DNA from: Taxawa tesnikishii (nom. ined.) | Lineage: Eukaryota > Ascomycota > Dothideomycetes > Dothideales | Assembly (NCBI GenBank): GCA_030247885.1 | Contig: JAPDRO010000005.1 | Span: 930,001-994,000 of the forward strand | DNA: 64,000 bases | Direction: 5' to 3' | Shown here: positions 35,976-50,386 of the stretch, one piece after another | Layout of the letters: the number at the start of each line of letters is the position of its first letter | Numbering within the stretch: the first letter of the stretch is position 1 | The notes under the pieces: model-generated | Told to the model about the DNA's origin: nothing | Seen by the model: the letters and a program-made list of their open reading frames with translations, nothing else | Databases searched by the model: none | Translations under genes and position numbers: made by a program

Positions 35976-37229
35976 ATGGCAGACGCTGCAGTGTGAGCAG
36001 TTCTCGTACGCAAACCCAGGGCAGGACTAACTCTGTTGTAGCAAAGATGCGCCGCTGCGCGAGGTGCAGGTCGACGCTCTGGTATGCGACCTTCGGAAAG
36101 ATGCCAACTATTGCCATACTGATGGCGCGTACAGGTGGTTATGCGGATTATCAAGCACAGCTCTCAAGCCTTTCCCAGTGTTGCGACCGGGTCTCTTGTC
36201 GGTATGGACGTCAACGGCGTACTCCAAGTCACAAACTCTTTCCCATTCCCGGTTGTGGACACCTCTGCGCAGGACGGACATGACGGAGCGAACATGGCTG
36301 CGGCGGCACCGCGCGCAAAATCCAATATCGCGTACCAGGCCGAGATGATCAAGTTCCTCCGAGAAGTCAACGTGGATGCACAGAATGTAGGGTGGTATCT
36401 GAGCACAAGCATGGGCAACTTTGTCAACCTGAATACGATCGAGAACCAATACTTCTTCCAGAAGGAGCCGAATGAGCGGACAGTTGCGTTGGTACACGAT
36501 GTTAGCAGGAGTTCGCAGGGCAGCCTGAGCCTCAGGGCTTTCAGACTGTCTCCCATGTTCATCGCTGCGTACAACGACGGCAAGTTTACAACGGAGAGGT
36601 AAGAGGAGACCAAAAGACACAAAAAGTGCGAGTTGTACTCACGATACGACAGCCTTCAGAAGAGTGGTCTCCGCTACCAGGATATCTTCACGGAGCTTTC
36701 AGTTACGGTCCACAACTCCCACCTCCTCACCTCTTTCCTCCACCAGCTCCCAGTTCAGCCAGCCAAGACAGAGCTCAGCTTCCCTACAAGCCTTGCGGAG
36801 CTAGAACAGGACTCCAGGAGCCACTTCTCCATGCCTCTTGCGCCAAACCTTGACTCCCTGGACCTTTCTATCGATCCTTTCCTTGAGAAGACCTGCGATC
36901 TCCTCCTCGACAGCATAGAGAACCATCACACTGAACTCAACAACCACCAGTACTACCAGCGATCTCTGGCACGCGAGCAGGCTAAGATTACGCAGTGGCA
37001 GCAGAAGCGGAAAGCCGAGAATGCTCAGCGCGCAATCACGAAACAGCCACCTCTTCCCGAGGACGAATGGCAGCGCCTGTTCAAGCTGCCCCAGGAGCCC
37101 AGCAGACTGGAGACTCTGCTCAACAGCAGGCAGGTGGAGCAGTACGCCAGACAAGTAGACGGCTTCACTGCCAGTGTTAGCGGCAAGATGTTCGCTGTCA
37201 AGTCTAACCTGCTCCCTGGAGACGAGTAA
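35976..37229 (+). CDS. eIF3h: Translation initiation factor eIF3 subunit h (MPN domain)
   Basis: Non-core subunit of the eIF3 complex, which organises 43S pre-initiation complexes on the 40S ribosome. Exons 35976-35992, 36042-36081, 36135-36598 and 36653-37229 join in phase to 365 residues: [38 protein letters not shown]. The MPN domain occupies roughly residues 17-155 ([36 protein letters not shown]). It lacks the JAMM metal-binding His-x-His, as expected for the non-catalytic eIF3h/PSMD7-like class. The C-terminal helical region includes [20 protein letters not shown] and [19 protein letters not shown], conserved across eIF3h. It is present in filamentous fungi and S. pombe but absent from S. 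cerevisiae. The first two coding exons are tiny (17 and 40 nt). No frame break. Confidence 0.95.
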
Positions 37230-38872
<1,643 letters not shown>

Positions 38873-39651
38873 AGGAACCCCGCTCCCCGGAAAACCTTCG
38901 TCCTCCCGCACACAGAAAATAAAATTGCAAGATGAAATGACAATCACGATCGATGGCAGCCGCGTTTACAGTCGATTCCCGTGTACTGCCGACCCCTACC
39001 CCTCTTTCTCTCTCTCCCCACATCAGATTGGCAAAACTCAAAAACCCCTCTATACCTTCTCAACCCTCTTCTGTCTCGAATCTTTTCTCTGGATGATGAT
39101 GGTTGTCATGTCTATCTGGGCTTTTCGAACTGCAACCGGTGCGGTGGTTTCACAACATGCTCTGTCGGAGGGGTGTGGTGGAGCCTATGGGAGGAGTATA
39201 CAGATTCCAGATCCGATACTTGTTGCAATAGCGTCTCGAATGGAGTTAGATTTTGATTTCTCTAAACCCTTGCGTCACAACATCGATCTCCTTCACCGCT
39301 TGTCACACTCGATTGAACGTCGTGCTCCGAGTCCCCATTGCAATGACTAGGCTACCCGAGCCTATCGTTTTTATTTTCTTTCATTTTCCATATCTTGAAT
39401 GTGTCCGCAACGCCGATCGAAATGCCCAGCAGAACCCGCAGATTTTCAATTTCCTTCTTGTTCACGTCTGGCAGCTTTGTAGCACCACCTCGAGCGCCGA
39501 TGGAGAAGATGCTCGTGTGCTGAGTATGCTTTCCAACCTCCATCCCTCAGACTCATAATTGTGACACTCACTCCCATGGCGAGTGCAAACATACTTCCGT
39601 CCCCTCGGAGCTCTTGCTCCATCGATCCTCCCCCGTTTTCCTCGTTGTTCC
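38873..39651. other. Convergent 3' region of ARF1 and MOB2
   Basis: About 780 bases holding the two 3' untranslated regions. The polyadenylation-like signal of ARF1 lies at 38918-38923. No gene supported. Confidence 0.5.
38918..38923 (+). terminator. Polyadenylation-signal-like AATAAA for ARF1
   Basis: A canonical aataaa hexamer 46 bases downstream of the ARF1 stop codon. Confidence 0.45.
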
Positions 39652-41329
39652 TCAAACCGCCGCAGCGGAGCCAGCAGCGGCGGCCTTATCCTCCTCCCTC
39701 CTCTCCGGCTCGTCCTTCTTGGCCGCAGCAGCCTGGCCCTGGCTGCTCTGTGGGCGGGGCAACCAGGCCTTGTCGAGCCAGATCTCGATCAGGGGAGCCA
39801 TAGGCTCGAGGTCCTTGTCTCCGAGCAAGCCGAACAGACGGCCCACGTTCACGAAGTGGATGAAGCACGTGTTGAGCTCCTTGTAAGCGCCCAGGTGCCA
39901 AAACTCGAGCCAGTGCGCGTGATAGACGTGGGCGTAGCAGCGCAGCATTTGGCGGTAGATGTTGCGGATATCCGAGGGGAAGGTGGGGGGAAGCCTGTGG
40001 GAGGGGAAAAGGGGTCAGTGTTAGCGGGGGTGGGGGTTGATGGTGGGGGTTCGGGGTTCCGGGAATGAGGATGAGGGACAATGGAGGGAGGGAGGGAGGG
40101 AGGGAGGGGAGCTTACCTGAGGTCTTTCCGATCCAACCCTCGGGATCACCGGCAGAGCTCAAAGCGGGTGCCTGCATGAAGGAATCCGTAGGGAAGGTGC
40201 GTGGGTCGGTGATCTTGCCGGCGATCCACTTCTGGACGTAGGCAATGTACTGCGGAGCCGGCACGCGGACGCTGTTCTTGTTCGCGTCGAGCCAGGTGTA
40301 GGTAGTGCTGCGGGTGGGGTTCAGATAACATTCTGGTGGGAGGAAAGAAAGAGGAAAGACGTACTGGCCGGCTGTCATTGCGGGACAGGTGTGGGCGTTG
40401 CACATAGGCAGGCCCGTGTTGCGGTCTTGCTCTTGAACTATCTTGAGCATGCCGTCCAGGAGGCGGTTTTGTTCGACGACTGGACACGATTAAGTTAGGA
40501 TGCTGTGGCGAGAGAGGCGTCTCTTTGTTCGGCACAGAACAGGGCAGAGCAAAGCCGATAGCACGACTGCGTGGAGATTGTGAAGAGCGCTTACCTTGAT
40601 GAGCGAGCCATTCGCCCTCCTCGACAAGGACTGGCTTGGCAGCCAGAGTCATGAAGTTACCCTTGACGATCAGGGTGGCGTACTGCTCGCGGAAAAAGAA
40701 GGGCGGCTTGCGGTTCGGGTTGGCATTCTCTTGGTTGTTCGACAGATCGTGTGACACAGTGCCGCTGGCGCTGCTCATGGCAGGTGAGAGCGGAGGTGGG
40801 TTCATGGAGGTTGGCGTCAGATTCGATGGAGAGTAGCCGGTTGGAGAAGGTGCGTTGATCTTGTTGCGTGGATCTGGATTTGGCGACTTGTTGGACTGGC
40901 GTCCGAAGCCGCGCCTTGAGATCTTGTTAGCTGTGTACAGTGTGCGCTGTCTGTACGTCGCATGTGCGCCCTGTGGTGCGCAGGTCCGTCTCAAGTAAAG
41001 AAGGGTCAATCGTGCTTAGGGTGATATAGTCGCTGATAGAAGGGCATGATGAGGTGAGGTCGGGTAGAGGAAACAGTAAGACAGAAAGAGGCTCTCGTGG
41101 CTGAAGGTTGATATTAGGCTGAAGAGACGGAATGGTGAAGCGATATAGCGGGGGTATATGTGGTTACAGCGAGGGTGAATGAGTGGGCATAGAAGCACAG
41201 AAACTCGGCATCTATTCGTAACCACACGGACGAAGAAAGCGTGTCATTGTCACATGCTCTGGTGCAGTTGAAGACAAGTGGATTATGGAGTATGGAATAT
41301 ACGTACATGTTGGAAATCCAAGAAGCCAT
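39652..41329 (-). CDS. MOB2: MOB kinase activator, MOB2-type (Mob1/phocein family)
   Basis: Co-activator of NDR/LATS kinases. The MOB2 branch partners Cbk1/COT1-type kinases in polar growth and cell separation. Five exons by eye: 41329-41307 (MASWISNM), 40914-40595, 40479-40365, 40307-40117 and 39994-39652, about 330 residues. Landmarks are PPFFFREQYATLIVKGNF, EGEWLAHQ|VVEQNRLLDGM, zinc-site residues in LPMCNAHTCPAM, TTYTWLD and the distal zinc His pair in RCYAHVYHAHW. IHFVNVGRLFGLL is also conserved. The first intron is long (about 392 nt). One base is missing in the G6 run 39985-39990 (plus strand), so WIGKTSGF leaves frame before PPTFPSDIRNIYRQM. The Ala-rich C-terminal tail is low complexity. 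Subfamily choice (MOB2 rather than MOB1) rests on the FFREQYATLIVKGNF and EWLAHQ blocks, from memory. Confidence 0.87.
39995..40116 (-). other. G-rich (plus strand) intron 4 of MOB2 with (GGGA)n next to the donor
   Basis: The intron carries a run of (ggga) units at about 40083-40109 and several G4-G5 tracts at 40025-40060 on the plus strand, which is the template for MOB2. The 5' splice site gtaagc lies directly beside the repeat. Confidence 0.75.
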
Positions 41330-41905
41330 GTTGCCCCTAATATAGAACCTTCCTTTGCCCTGATCGGCGCTTCAAAAAGGAGTGAGATTGAACAGCCTGG
41401 TAGACTTTCTCTTGTACAGGAGCGGCGCTGAAGAACCAGCAGGAAGGAGGTAGATTTACGAGGAGAAGGAACGAGCGGGAGGTTCGGTGCCGTGGTTGTT
41501 TGAGAGACCCTTTCCCTGTCTGTTTCCGTTTCCGTTTCCCTTTCCCTTTCCCTTTCCCTTTCCCTTTCCCCTTGAGTTTCATGTGCCTTAGCTTTGGCGG
41601 GTAGCCTCAGCTCCAGACCGCTACGGGCTAATGCGGGAACCGCCGCGTGGGAGCCGCAATTCACCGAATAATGGCCGATAAGATGAGAGCGCAAGCTACT
41701 GTTATCATTGTATCATTGTAGACGGGTCCGGAACGTCAACGCGAAGCTCTCACATGCCCGCAAGAATAACCCAAGTAATTGTCACTCAAGCATTCGTCCA
41801 ACACTACGAATACCCATAATTGCACTTGCCCGAAGACCAACACCACCATCAAGTCTCCATCTCTCTCTCTAGCCGCTTCCACGCGACAACAGCACCGTAA
41901 TCAGA
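41330..41905. promoter_or_regulatory. Divergent promoter MOB2 / LEO1 with hexamer repeat
   Basis: 576 bp between outward-facing starts. It includes a (TTTCCS)8 array at 41523-41570 and a C/T-rich LEO1 leader with a run of tctc before 41870. Confidence 0.55.
41523..41570. repeat. Hexanucleotide microsatellite, (TTTCCG)2(TTTCCC)6
   Basis: Eight tandem hexamers, two ending in G and six in C. It forms a homopyrimidine strand in the middle of the MOB2/LEO1 divergent promoter. Confidence 0.95.
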
Positions 41906-43580
41906 ATGGCCTCTGCTGCAGCAGTCGGCGCCAACATTCCCCTTGAGGACGAAAGATCGCCCAACCCAACCAACCTCGAAGATCCCGTCTCCATATCCGG
42001 CACACTTCAGAGTGCCATACTCCCTGCCGATGAGGAAGTACCGGATAATCTCGACGAGGATGAGGACGACGACGACGTGGTGACTACCGCAAAGCGCAGA
42101 GGACCAACAGTGAACGGAGATCTGGACGACGGCGCGTCCGGAGCAGCCGTAGACGACGACTTGTTCGGAGACGCAGCTGAGGAAGAAGAAGAAGGAGGAG
42201 GAGGAGGAGAAGAAGAAGAAGAAGAGCCTGCTCCGTATGTGCCTGTGACAGCCGCACGCGTGTACCCGCTGACAGTCGCATAGTGCGAAACGCCAATTAG
42301 ATGACGAGGAGCTCGATTCCGGCGACGACGAAGGCCGCCATGACCGCGTCGCTGATGAAGACGAGGCAGCTGAGCCTCAGACGGAGGAGATACAAGAGAC
42401 CATCCTGAGTGCCGACTTCGACCGACAGCCAGTTCCTGAGCCCAGCGACGGCGAGGTATGTCCCACACTCTCACCACTTCCTGCCATACCCTGACCCGCG
42501 TAGATGTACCTCATGAAGGTGCCAGACTTCCTCGCGTTCGAGCCTAAAACCTGGAACCACAGAACCTTTCAACCTCCCTCTACAGACCACCACTCCCGCA
42601 CTGGCCCTTCAGAGACGTTCTCGGCATATAACACCGCCTTGAGCACCATCCGCTGGCGACACTCGCCGTCAAAACCCCAGCAGCTACAATCCAATGCCCG
42701 TATATTGCGATGGTCAGACGGCAGCTTAACCCTTCAACTAGCATCAAATCCGACCCAGCAATACGAAATCGGAAGCAACTCCCTCGCGCCTCGGCAGCGG
42801 AACCCAATCAAGCCGACCCCACAAAGCATCAAACCTGGCGAGAGGAACCCCAAGGAAGGGCGTGACATGTTCACCTACCTCGCCGCGCCAAACCAGTCCG
42901 CCGGTTTGCTGCGCGTCACGCACAAGATCACTACCGCGCTCTCTGTCAACCCCTCCGCAGATACCACCGACGATTCCGTAGAACGACTTAAACGCAGTCT
43001 GGCTACCGCGGCGCACGGCAAGGTTGGTGCCAACAGCAGTGCCATCGAGATGGCCAAGGTGGACGAGGACCCCGAACTGGCGCGCAAGAAAGCCGAAGTG
43101 GCAGAACGGGAGAAGCAACGTGCGCGCAAACGGCGCGAGGCAGCAGAGATGCGCGAAAGCGAACGCACCGGTCGCGTCCTTGGTCGGAGCGGCGGCGCGC
43201 GCGCAGGCGGGCTCACAGCCGGCATGCTGGAAGACGACGAGATGGGCGCACCAAGACCGCGTAGGAAGGCGCCTGCAAGACGCCAGCGTCGCAACAGCGA
43301 GTACAGTGAAGATGAAGACTTTGGACGCAAGCGGGGCAACTTCGGAGGAGATGAATATGAAAACGACGACTTCGTTGTTGCCAGCGATGAAGAGGAAGAG
43401 GCCCCGGAAGATGACGACGAGGACATCGACGATGGGATCGTGGAACCTGAGCGGCCGAGCAAGAGGAGAAGTCCTGCTCCTGCTGCGGACGACGGTGATG
43501 AAGACGAAGGGGCTGAGGTCGTTCAGGCTTCGAGGGGCAAGAGGAGAAGAGTGCTGGACGACGAGGACGAGGAAGAGTAG
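41906..43580 (+). CDS. LEO1: RNA polymerase II-associated Paf1 complex subunit Leo1
   Basis: Subunit of the Paf1 complex, a nuclear factor that travels with elongating RNA polymerase II and supports H2B ubiquitylation and H3 methylation. Exons 41906-42234, 42284-42455 and 42504-43580 give 525 residues. A long acidic N-terminus (Asp/Glu runs about residues 50-110) precedes the Leo1 domain: MYLMKVPDFLAFEPKTWN, then ARILRWSDGSLTLQLAS and MFTYLAAPNQSAGLLRVTHK. A basic helical segment follows (AEREKQRARKRREAAEMRES). The C-terminus alternates acidic clusters with RRKAPARRQRRNSEYSEDED and ends KRRRVLDDEDEEE. Acidic termini and a central conserved core are standard for Leo1. All splice phases close and there is no frame break. 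The acidic repeats produce long Ser/Leu-rich shadow ORFs on the other strand. Confidence 0.95.
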
Positions 43581-44628
43581 AATGAACCTGGTCCTCCAAG
43601 TTTCGCAAGGAAAACCCCGGCGTGGGTTCTCCGGTTGATGTTGGTGAGGATGGCCATTGCGATGCTAATCCGGCACGCGAACGCTTACTTGTAGTCCAAC
43701 ACGAGTCTTGAGACTCAAGGAAGGGATGTGTCACATGGAATGGCGTTACTGGGTGGAAAACGTCTCTCGGCGTTGCATTACGCACAGACAGCAGGCATTC
43801 TAGGAAGCACTGTATCAACAGCACATGCATTCTCAGCCTTTCCTTCTTGCCCAGCTCGCCCAGCAAATCCTGTCTGCAGGGCCCGTCAGGCCCTCCAACG
43901 CTTGATTAATCCTCGGTGCCTTACCAACTCTCATCTACAAGTACAGCCTAGCTCCACGTAATCGCCGTATACAATGTGATCATCCGAGAGATGGATCCAC
44001 CAGATGCCTGGTACCGGTTCAGTGAGGACAGCAGCTCGAGTTCTCCGAGTTTTCCTCTCCTAAAGCCCGGAACAGCAATGTATCCACCATACTGGCCACA
44101 GAAGATGAGTACGCTCACGCCATTGTCAACGCCGAATCGGTCAAAGCGATCGGAATGGGGTGTGTGTAGCCTGTCTCGCACGCGGAATCAAATGTACCAG
44201 AAACGACAGTAGCCCTGCTTGGAGTCCCTTCACTATCCATGGAGAAGCTTACAAGCAGAAGCGTCAGCACATGCCAGAAGATCTTGCAGTCGCGACAACG
44301 GCTCACCCGAAGGCGAACTCCCAAGTCGCAGCCGGAGCCGTAGGAACCCCCTTGGTCCGACTCCAGGATGGCGGAGCCGCTGAGGGTGGTCGTGAGTAGG
44401 TGTAGGGATGAGAGCGTTGTGAGGAAGGCGGCGACGCTGCTGAGCAAACTGGGCACGGCACATTTCACGAGGTATGCGGAGTGCTGCATTCAGAGACTCT
44501 ACCGGAAGGGAGAACGGCCTCGTTGACGAGATACGAAAGGGGTATTCATGCGTTGTGGAATATCTACAGGACAACGGTCTGTGATCCGCTGCATCTCCGG
44601 GAAAGCCTCTGGACTTTCCGGAAGCAGT
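43581..44628. other. Convergent 3' region of LEO1 and C2H2 gene
   Basis: About 1 kb with no supported gene. Some ORFs on both strands between 43950 and 44490 look moderately protein-like but show no domain and no consistent exon chain. They are left uncalled. Confidence 0.4.
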
Positions 44629-46792
<2,164 letters not shown>

Positions 46793-47363
46793 GACCAGAA
46801 GGATTCAGACAAATGCAGGGTTGGCTGAAGAGAAAAGTAGTAACGGTGGCAGATGCCGACTATGCTATGGTGCCCATCAAGGTGGTTGTGGATGCCAAGA
46901 AAACTCATGAAAGCTAACAGCTTACATGCTAACATGTACCTGAAATGCTGACCATTGCCCGAGTCATTCCCTCGTTTTCCTTTCGCAGCGTTCAACTCGT
47001 GAACGACCATCACCGAAACACCATTTGTGGGCCGTTGGATGTTTTCTGTCTCCGAACCGTCACACCCGTACACACACACGTGTTTCTCACGACAACGCGT
47101 TCACCTTGAACCACTCTGATTCCACCAGGCAATCACAGTCGTTTGTTCAGGGACTCGCTCGGGTTGAGCGATCGCGCCATCGTCCCGTCGAGCCGATATC
47201 TCCCCGCAACACGTGCCGTCTACTCTATCCATCGTCGCGGCGCCGAGACCACAGCCACACCCTCGACTCTACTCCATCTCTACACCATGTTATCTCCTAC
47301 ATAACAGCTCAGCACCCTCCCTCTCCTTCTTCCCTTACTCCTTCGCCCAATCACTCCTTCGCA
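46793..47363. promoter_or_regulatory. Divergent promoter of C2H2 gene and acylated protein gene
   Basis: 571 bp between outward-facing starts. The right half is C/T-rich leader-like sequence. No specific element recognised. Confidence 0.45.
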
Positions 47364-47948
47364 ATGGGCAACTGCTTCGGCAAGCAGTCTTCGGACGCCT
47401 TTGATAAGCCTGGCCGCACCCTCGGCAGCGCCCCCGCACCACAGCAACAGCAACAACCAGCGAGCGCCCGCGTTCCTCCAAAGATCTCATCACAATCTAC
47501 CGGTCGAAAATTGGGCAGCTCGGGACCCTCCGACTCCGATCCAAAAGCGGCCGCCGCACGTGCAGCAGAGGTGTGTTATGGATCCCTCTCTCCCCTCTCA
47601 AACCCATCTCTCCGCCTCCTCCACGGGGCCGCATGACGACGACGGTTTGGCTGTAAACAGGCGAAGATTCGTGACTTGGATCGCCTCCTTCCACGCCATT
47701 AAAAGCCGTGGAAGGCGGAAGAAACAGATGGAGAGGAGCAGAGACAGAAACGAATGGCAGGAGCTCGGTTAGGCTGATTGCAACCTGTGCAGGAGCGCGC
47801 AAAAGCAGCACAAGGCAAGGGAAAGCTTGGCCGACAATTGGATGCGCAGAAATCCAAGACACACGCCGAAACACTTGCGCAAGTGAGTCGCGAAAACAGG
47901 GGCGCTCGGGATGCTGACGCGGCTGCCGAGACCCGGAACTGGAATTGA
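47364..47948 (+). CDS. Small N-terminally acylated helical protein, 120 residues
   Basis: I recognise no named family. The start MGNCFGKQSSDAF has Gly2 for N-myristoylation and adjacent Cys4 for palmitoylation, so a membrane-anchored cytosolic protein is expected. Exon 1 (47364-47570) continues through a Gln/Pro/Ser-rich segment to ARAAE. A 222-nt intron (gtgtgt to ctgtgcag) follows. Exon 2 (47793-47948) reads ERAKAAQGKGKLGRQLDAQ and ends AETRNWN, charged and strongly helical. The exon join is in phase and the two halves form one continuous Ala/Lys/Gln-rich helix across the junction, which supports the model. An internal gtgagt at about 47883 could be an alternative donor. It is divergent from the C2H2 gene. 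No frame break. Role unknown; a signalling or trafficking adaptor is a guess. Confidence 0.75.
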
Positions 47949-48287
47949 TCTGGTCTCGTGAGGGCGAGGAGAGCCTATGTTCACGAGGCCTATGCTCACT
48001 AGTAAAGGTGAAAAGAGGTTTTGCAACACATTGACGAGCGTCGACTTTGGAGCCTAGCTGCATTGCTGAACGAGCGACCAGTGGAGCGAAGTTCGAGTAA
48101 GAAAGACATGATACCCCTATACATACACACGATATCACGAGCATTTACCGATGACTCTGCTCTACTTGCAATGATCAAATTCCCTGTCCGATGCAGCGCG
48201 CTCGTTCAGCGTCACCGCGTTGATGACTTCTGATCTGTCTCCAGCTATATCGACCAACAGCTTCCTGTCCTCACGTTCTTCACCAGG
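47949..48287. other. Convergent 3' region
   Basis: 339 bases between two convergent genes. Nothing else seen. Confidence 0.5.
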
Positions 48288-48975
48288 TCAGACAGCGTAA
48301 CTCGAAGGACTCAATCGTCTCAAAGCAACCGGCCAGACTCCCTCGGTCTCCTCAACATCCCACTGGAGCGCCCACATTCCTTCCTCCAGCGATGTGTTCG
48401 TCGCATAAAAGCGTGTCTGTAGCTCTCCTGAGTCCGTCTCCCACATAACCGTGGAGCCGTAGAATCGCCAGCCCGCAGTCGACCACGAGTCGTTGGAGGG
48501 CGGGGCGAATCCGAGCTGAGAATCAGAGGACTGGACACCCAAGGCGAGGGTGGAGTTGGAGAATGCAGTCCCGTTTCCATTCGATGAAATCTTCCAGATG
48601 CTGGGGTCGGAATGGGAAGGCGAGACTGCGGACGCTGATTGTCAGCTTTGTCCTTCTGTATACGGCATGACACTGATTTAGGACACGAGTGAGTCCTTAC
48701 AGGTTACATTGACAAGATCGCTCCGAGCAGTAAACAGAGCAGGGTCGACCGCTGCGGTGCTGCCTAGAAACCATCAGCATACAACACACTGAGAGGATGG
48801 TCCGGGGCATGTCACCATTGTTGTAGACGACAGGAAATCCGCCAATGTTTCCAGGTCCATAGACGTAGAGATTGAAGGACGAAGGCACGGCGCGGTTCGT
48901 GAGGGGTGAGCAGGTCGTGATGATGCCGACAAAAGCGGCAGCGACAAGAAGCTTACGTAAAAGTTGAGGAAGCAT
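48288..48975 (-). CDS. Small secreted glycoprotein, 186 residues
   Basis: Predicted extracellular protein with no recognised enzyme motif. Start MLPQLLRKLLVAAAFVGIIT at 48975 gives a clear signal peptide with cleavage near TTCS. Exons 48975-48816, 48763-48701 and 48625-48288 join in phase: FPVVYNNG|STAAVDPALFTARSDLVNVT|FSPSHSDPSIWK. The mature part has FNLYVYGPGNIGGFPVVY, then LALGVQSSDSQLGF, WRFYGSTVMWETDSG and ends LRRLSPSSYAV. It is virtually Cys-free after the signal peptide and carries five N-glycosylation sequons (NVT, NGT, NST, NDS, NTS). The YGPG-x-GGxPVxY N-terminal block recalls a widespread family of uncharacterised ascomycete secreted proteins, but I cannot name it. Effector or wall-associated roles are possible. 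No frame break. Confidence 0.8.
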
Positions 48976-50386
48976 TGTAAGATGCGAAAGGATGTGAATG
49001 GTACAGGAAAGAGATGGCAAGCCTGTCGAACGCAATATAGCAATGCAAGGGCAGGAAAACGATCACAGAAGGGCAACTAACAATAAGACCTAGCAACGGA
49101 GATCCCGGTGATGAGTTCGAACTCTTGCTGCCCCGATTGCGCGTCCAGTTGTCGAGGCCTGACCCTGATAAGGCGAAGCAGGTGGACGAGCGCCGAGCCA
49201 ATATCGCTTGCGAGACTACAGCAGTATGGAGCGGACAAGGCTGCCTCGGGTGTTTTGCAATGGATCTATCGAGGTTTGTGTTCCACTCAGCCAGGCTCTG
49301 AATCGCACAATGAGACCATCGACGCAGGTCACCAACTTACGCGGCAAGCATCTGGATGAACTGTAGACTCCATGGAGCTATTTCGAGTTATGGGTCCGTG
49401 AGCTGGGGGATATGCGTAACCGTTCGAAAGGCCCACGGGCTTGGGTCGGGCATGCACGAAGCCGTCGTCTGTCGCGTGCACAAGGCAATAGGGTTTTTCG
49501 CTTAGGGCTTGTTGGGTGTATGCTGAAGAGCCCTATTCACCAGCTGAGCTAGCCGAGTATCAGGGAGGGTCCACGATGGATAAGCCACACGCCACGGACC
49601 CAAGACTCGGCAAGCCTGACCATGGGCAGACAGAGAGAACGACCCGAACGAGACAAGCCTTGAAAACAAGCATACGCACGAAGGGACGTGCCAACGCGTG
49701 GAAGGCTTACGCAAGCCGCCAAGTTTCGCTGCACGGACCGGGTGCTTTTGCGTTCGGTTCCCTTTTCCGAACCTCACCTCATCATGAACCCTGAACATCT
49801 TTTCTTCTCTGGTTGTCGGCCTGAGTCGGCCACAACTTGCTCGCGGCTACATGTCAACATCCCGGCTCGGCTGCGGAGGGGTTTTCGTCAGCCTCGCAAG
49901 CTGGGTAGCGGTCCGTCAGGTACGCGGCTCGGAAATTGTCAAGGCTCAACAATTGCGGGAGCCTGAATCCTTACGTATAGGTGCAGATGGCGCAACATAG
50001 TGTGCTACGCACAAGCTGGTGGGCGGTGGTGAACGGAGTTTGTTCCTTGGTCGGTGTAAGACAGCGACGCGAGGGCTAGTGGATGCAGTGCCCAGTCCAC
50101 CTTGAGGTTCCAAATCGGGAAGCAGAGCCGGGTCCAGAGTCGACACTGTCCTTTTCTTGGTCGCGATCCCTGGATTGACCCTTCCACAGGACCATGTCAG
50201 GATGCTGGAGCATATCTTTAAGTATCCTCGCTCACGGTGTGAGGACGGGTAGAGCCACACCCAAGTCATTCGCTTTTGATCAAGACTGTCTCTCGTTCGC
50301 GTTTCCAAACATCGTTTTCACTTTGCTTGCATTGCCTCTCCACTATACTTTAAATTAGTTCTCGGAGAGTTCTGCTGTAAGCAAGC
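48976..50386. promoter_or_regulatory. Divergent upstream region of secreted protein and laccase
   Basis: 1.4 kb between outward-facing secreted-protein and laccase genes, long enough for regulated promoters of both. No coding region supported. AT-rich actttaaattag lies about 40 bases before the laccase ATG. A tRNA-like fold on the minus strand near 49500-49560 was considered and rejected. Confidence 0.5.

Noticed and set aside
42007-43462. Long Ser/Leu/Arg-rich minus-strand ORFs opposite LEO1
   Set aside because: Complement of the Asp/Glu-rich codons of LEO1; no independent domain.
49480-49560. tRNA-like D-arm (tagctcagctggtga) and a possible intron-bearing anticodon stem on the minus strand
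   Set aside because: No T-arm with a GGTTCRANNCC box and no matching acceptor stem follow, so it does not fold as a complete tRNA.
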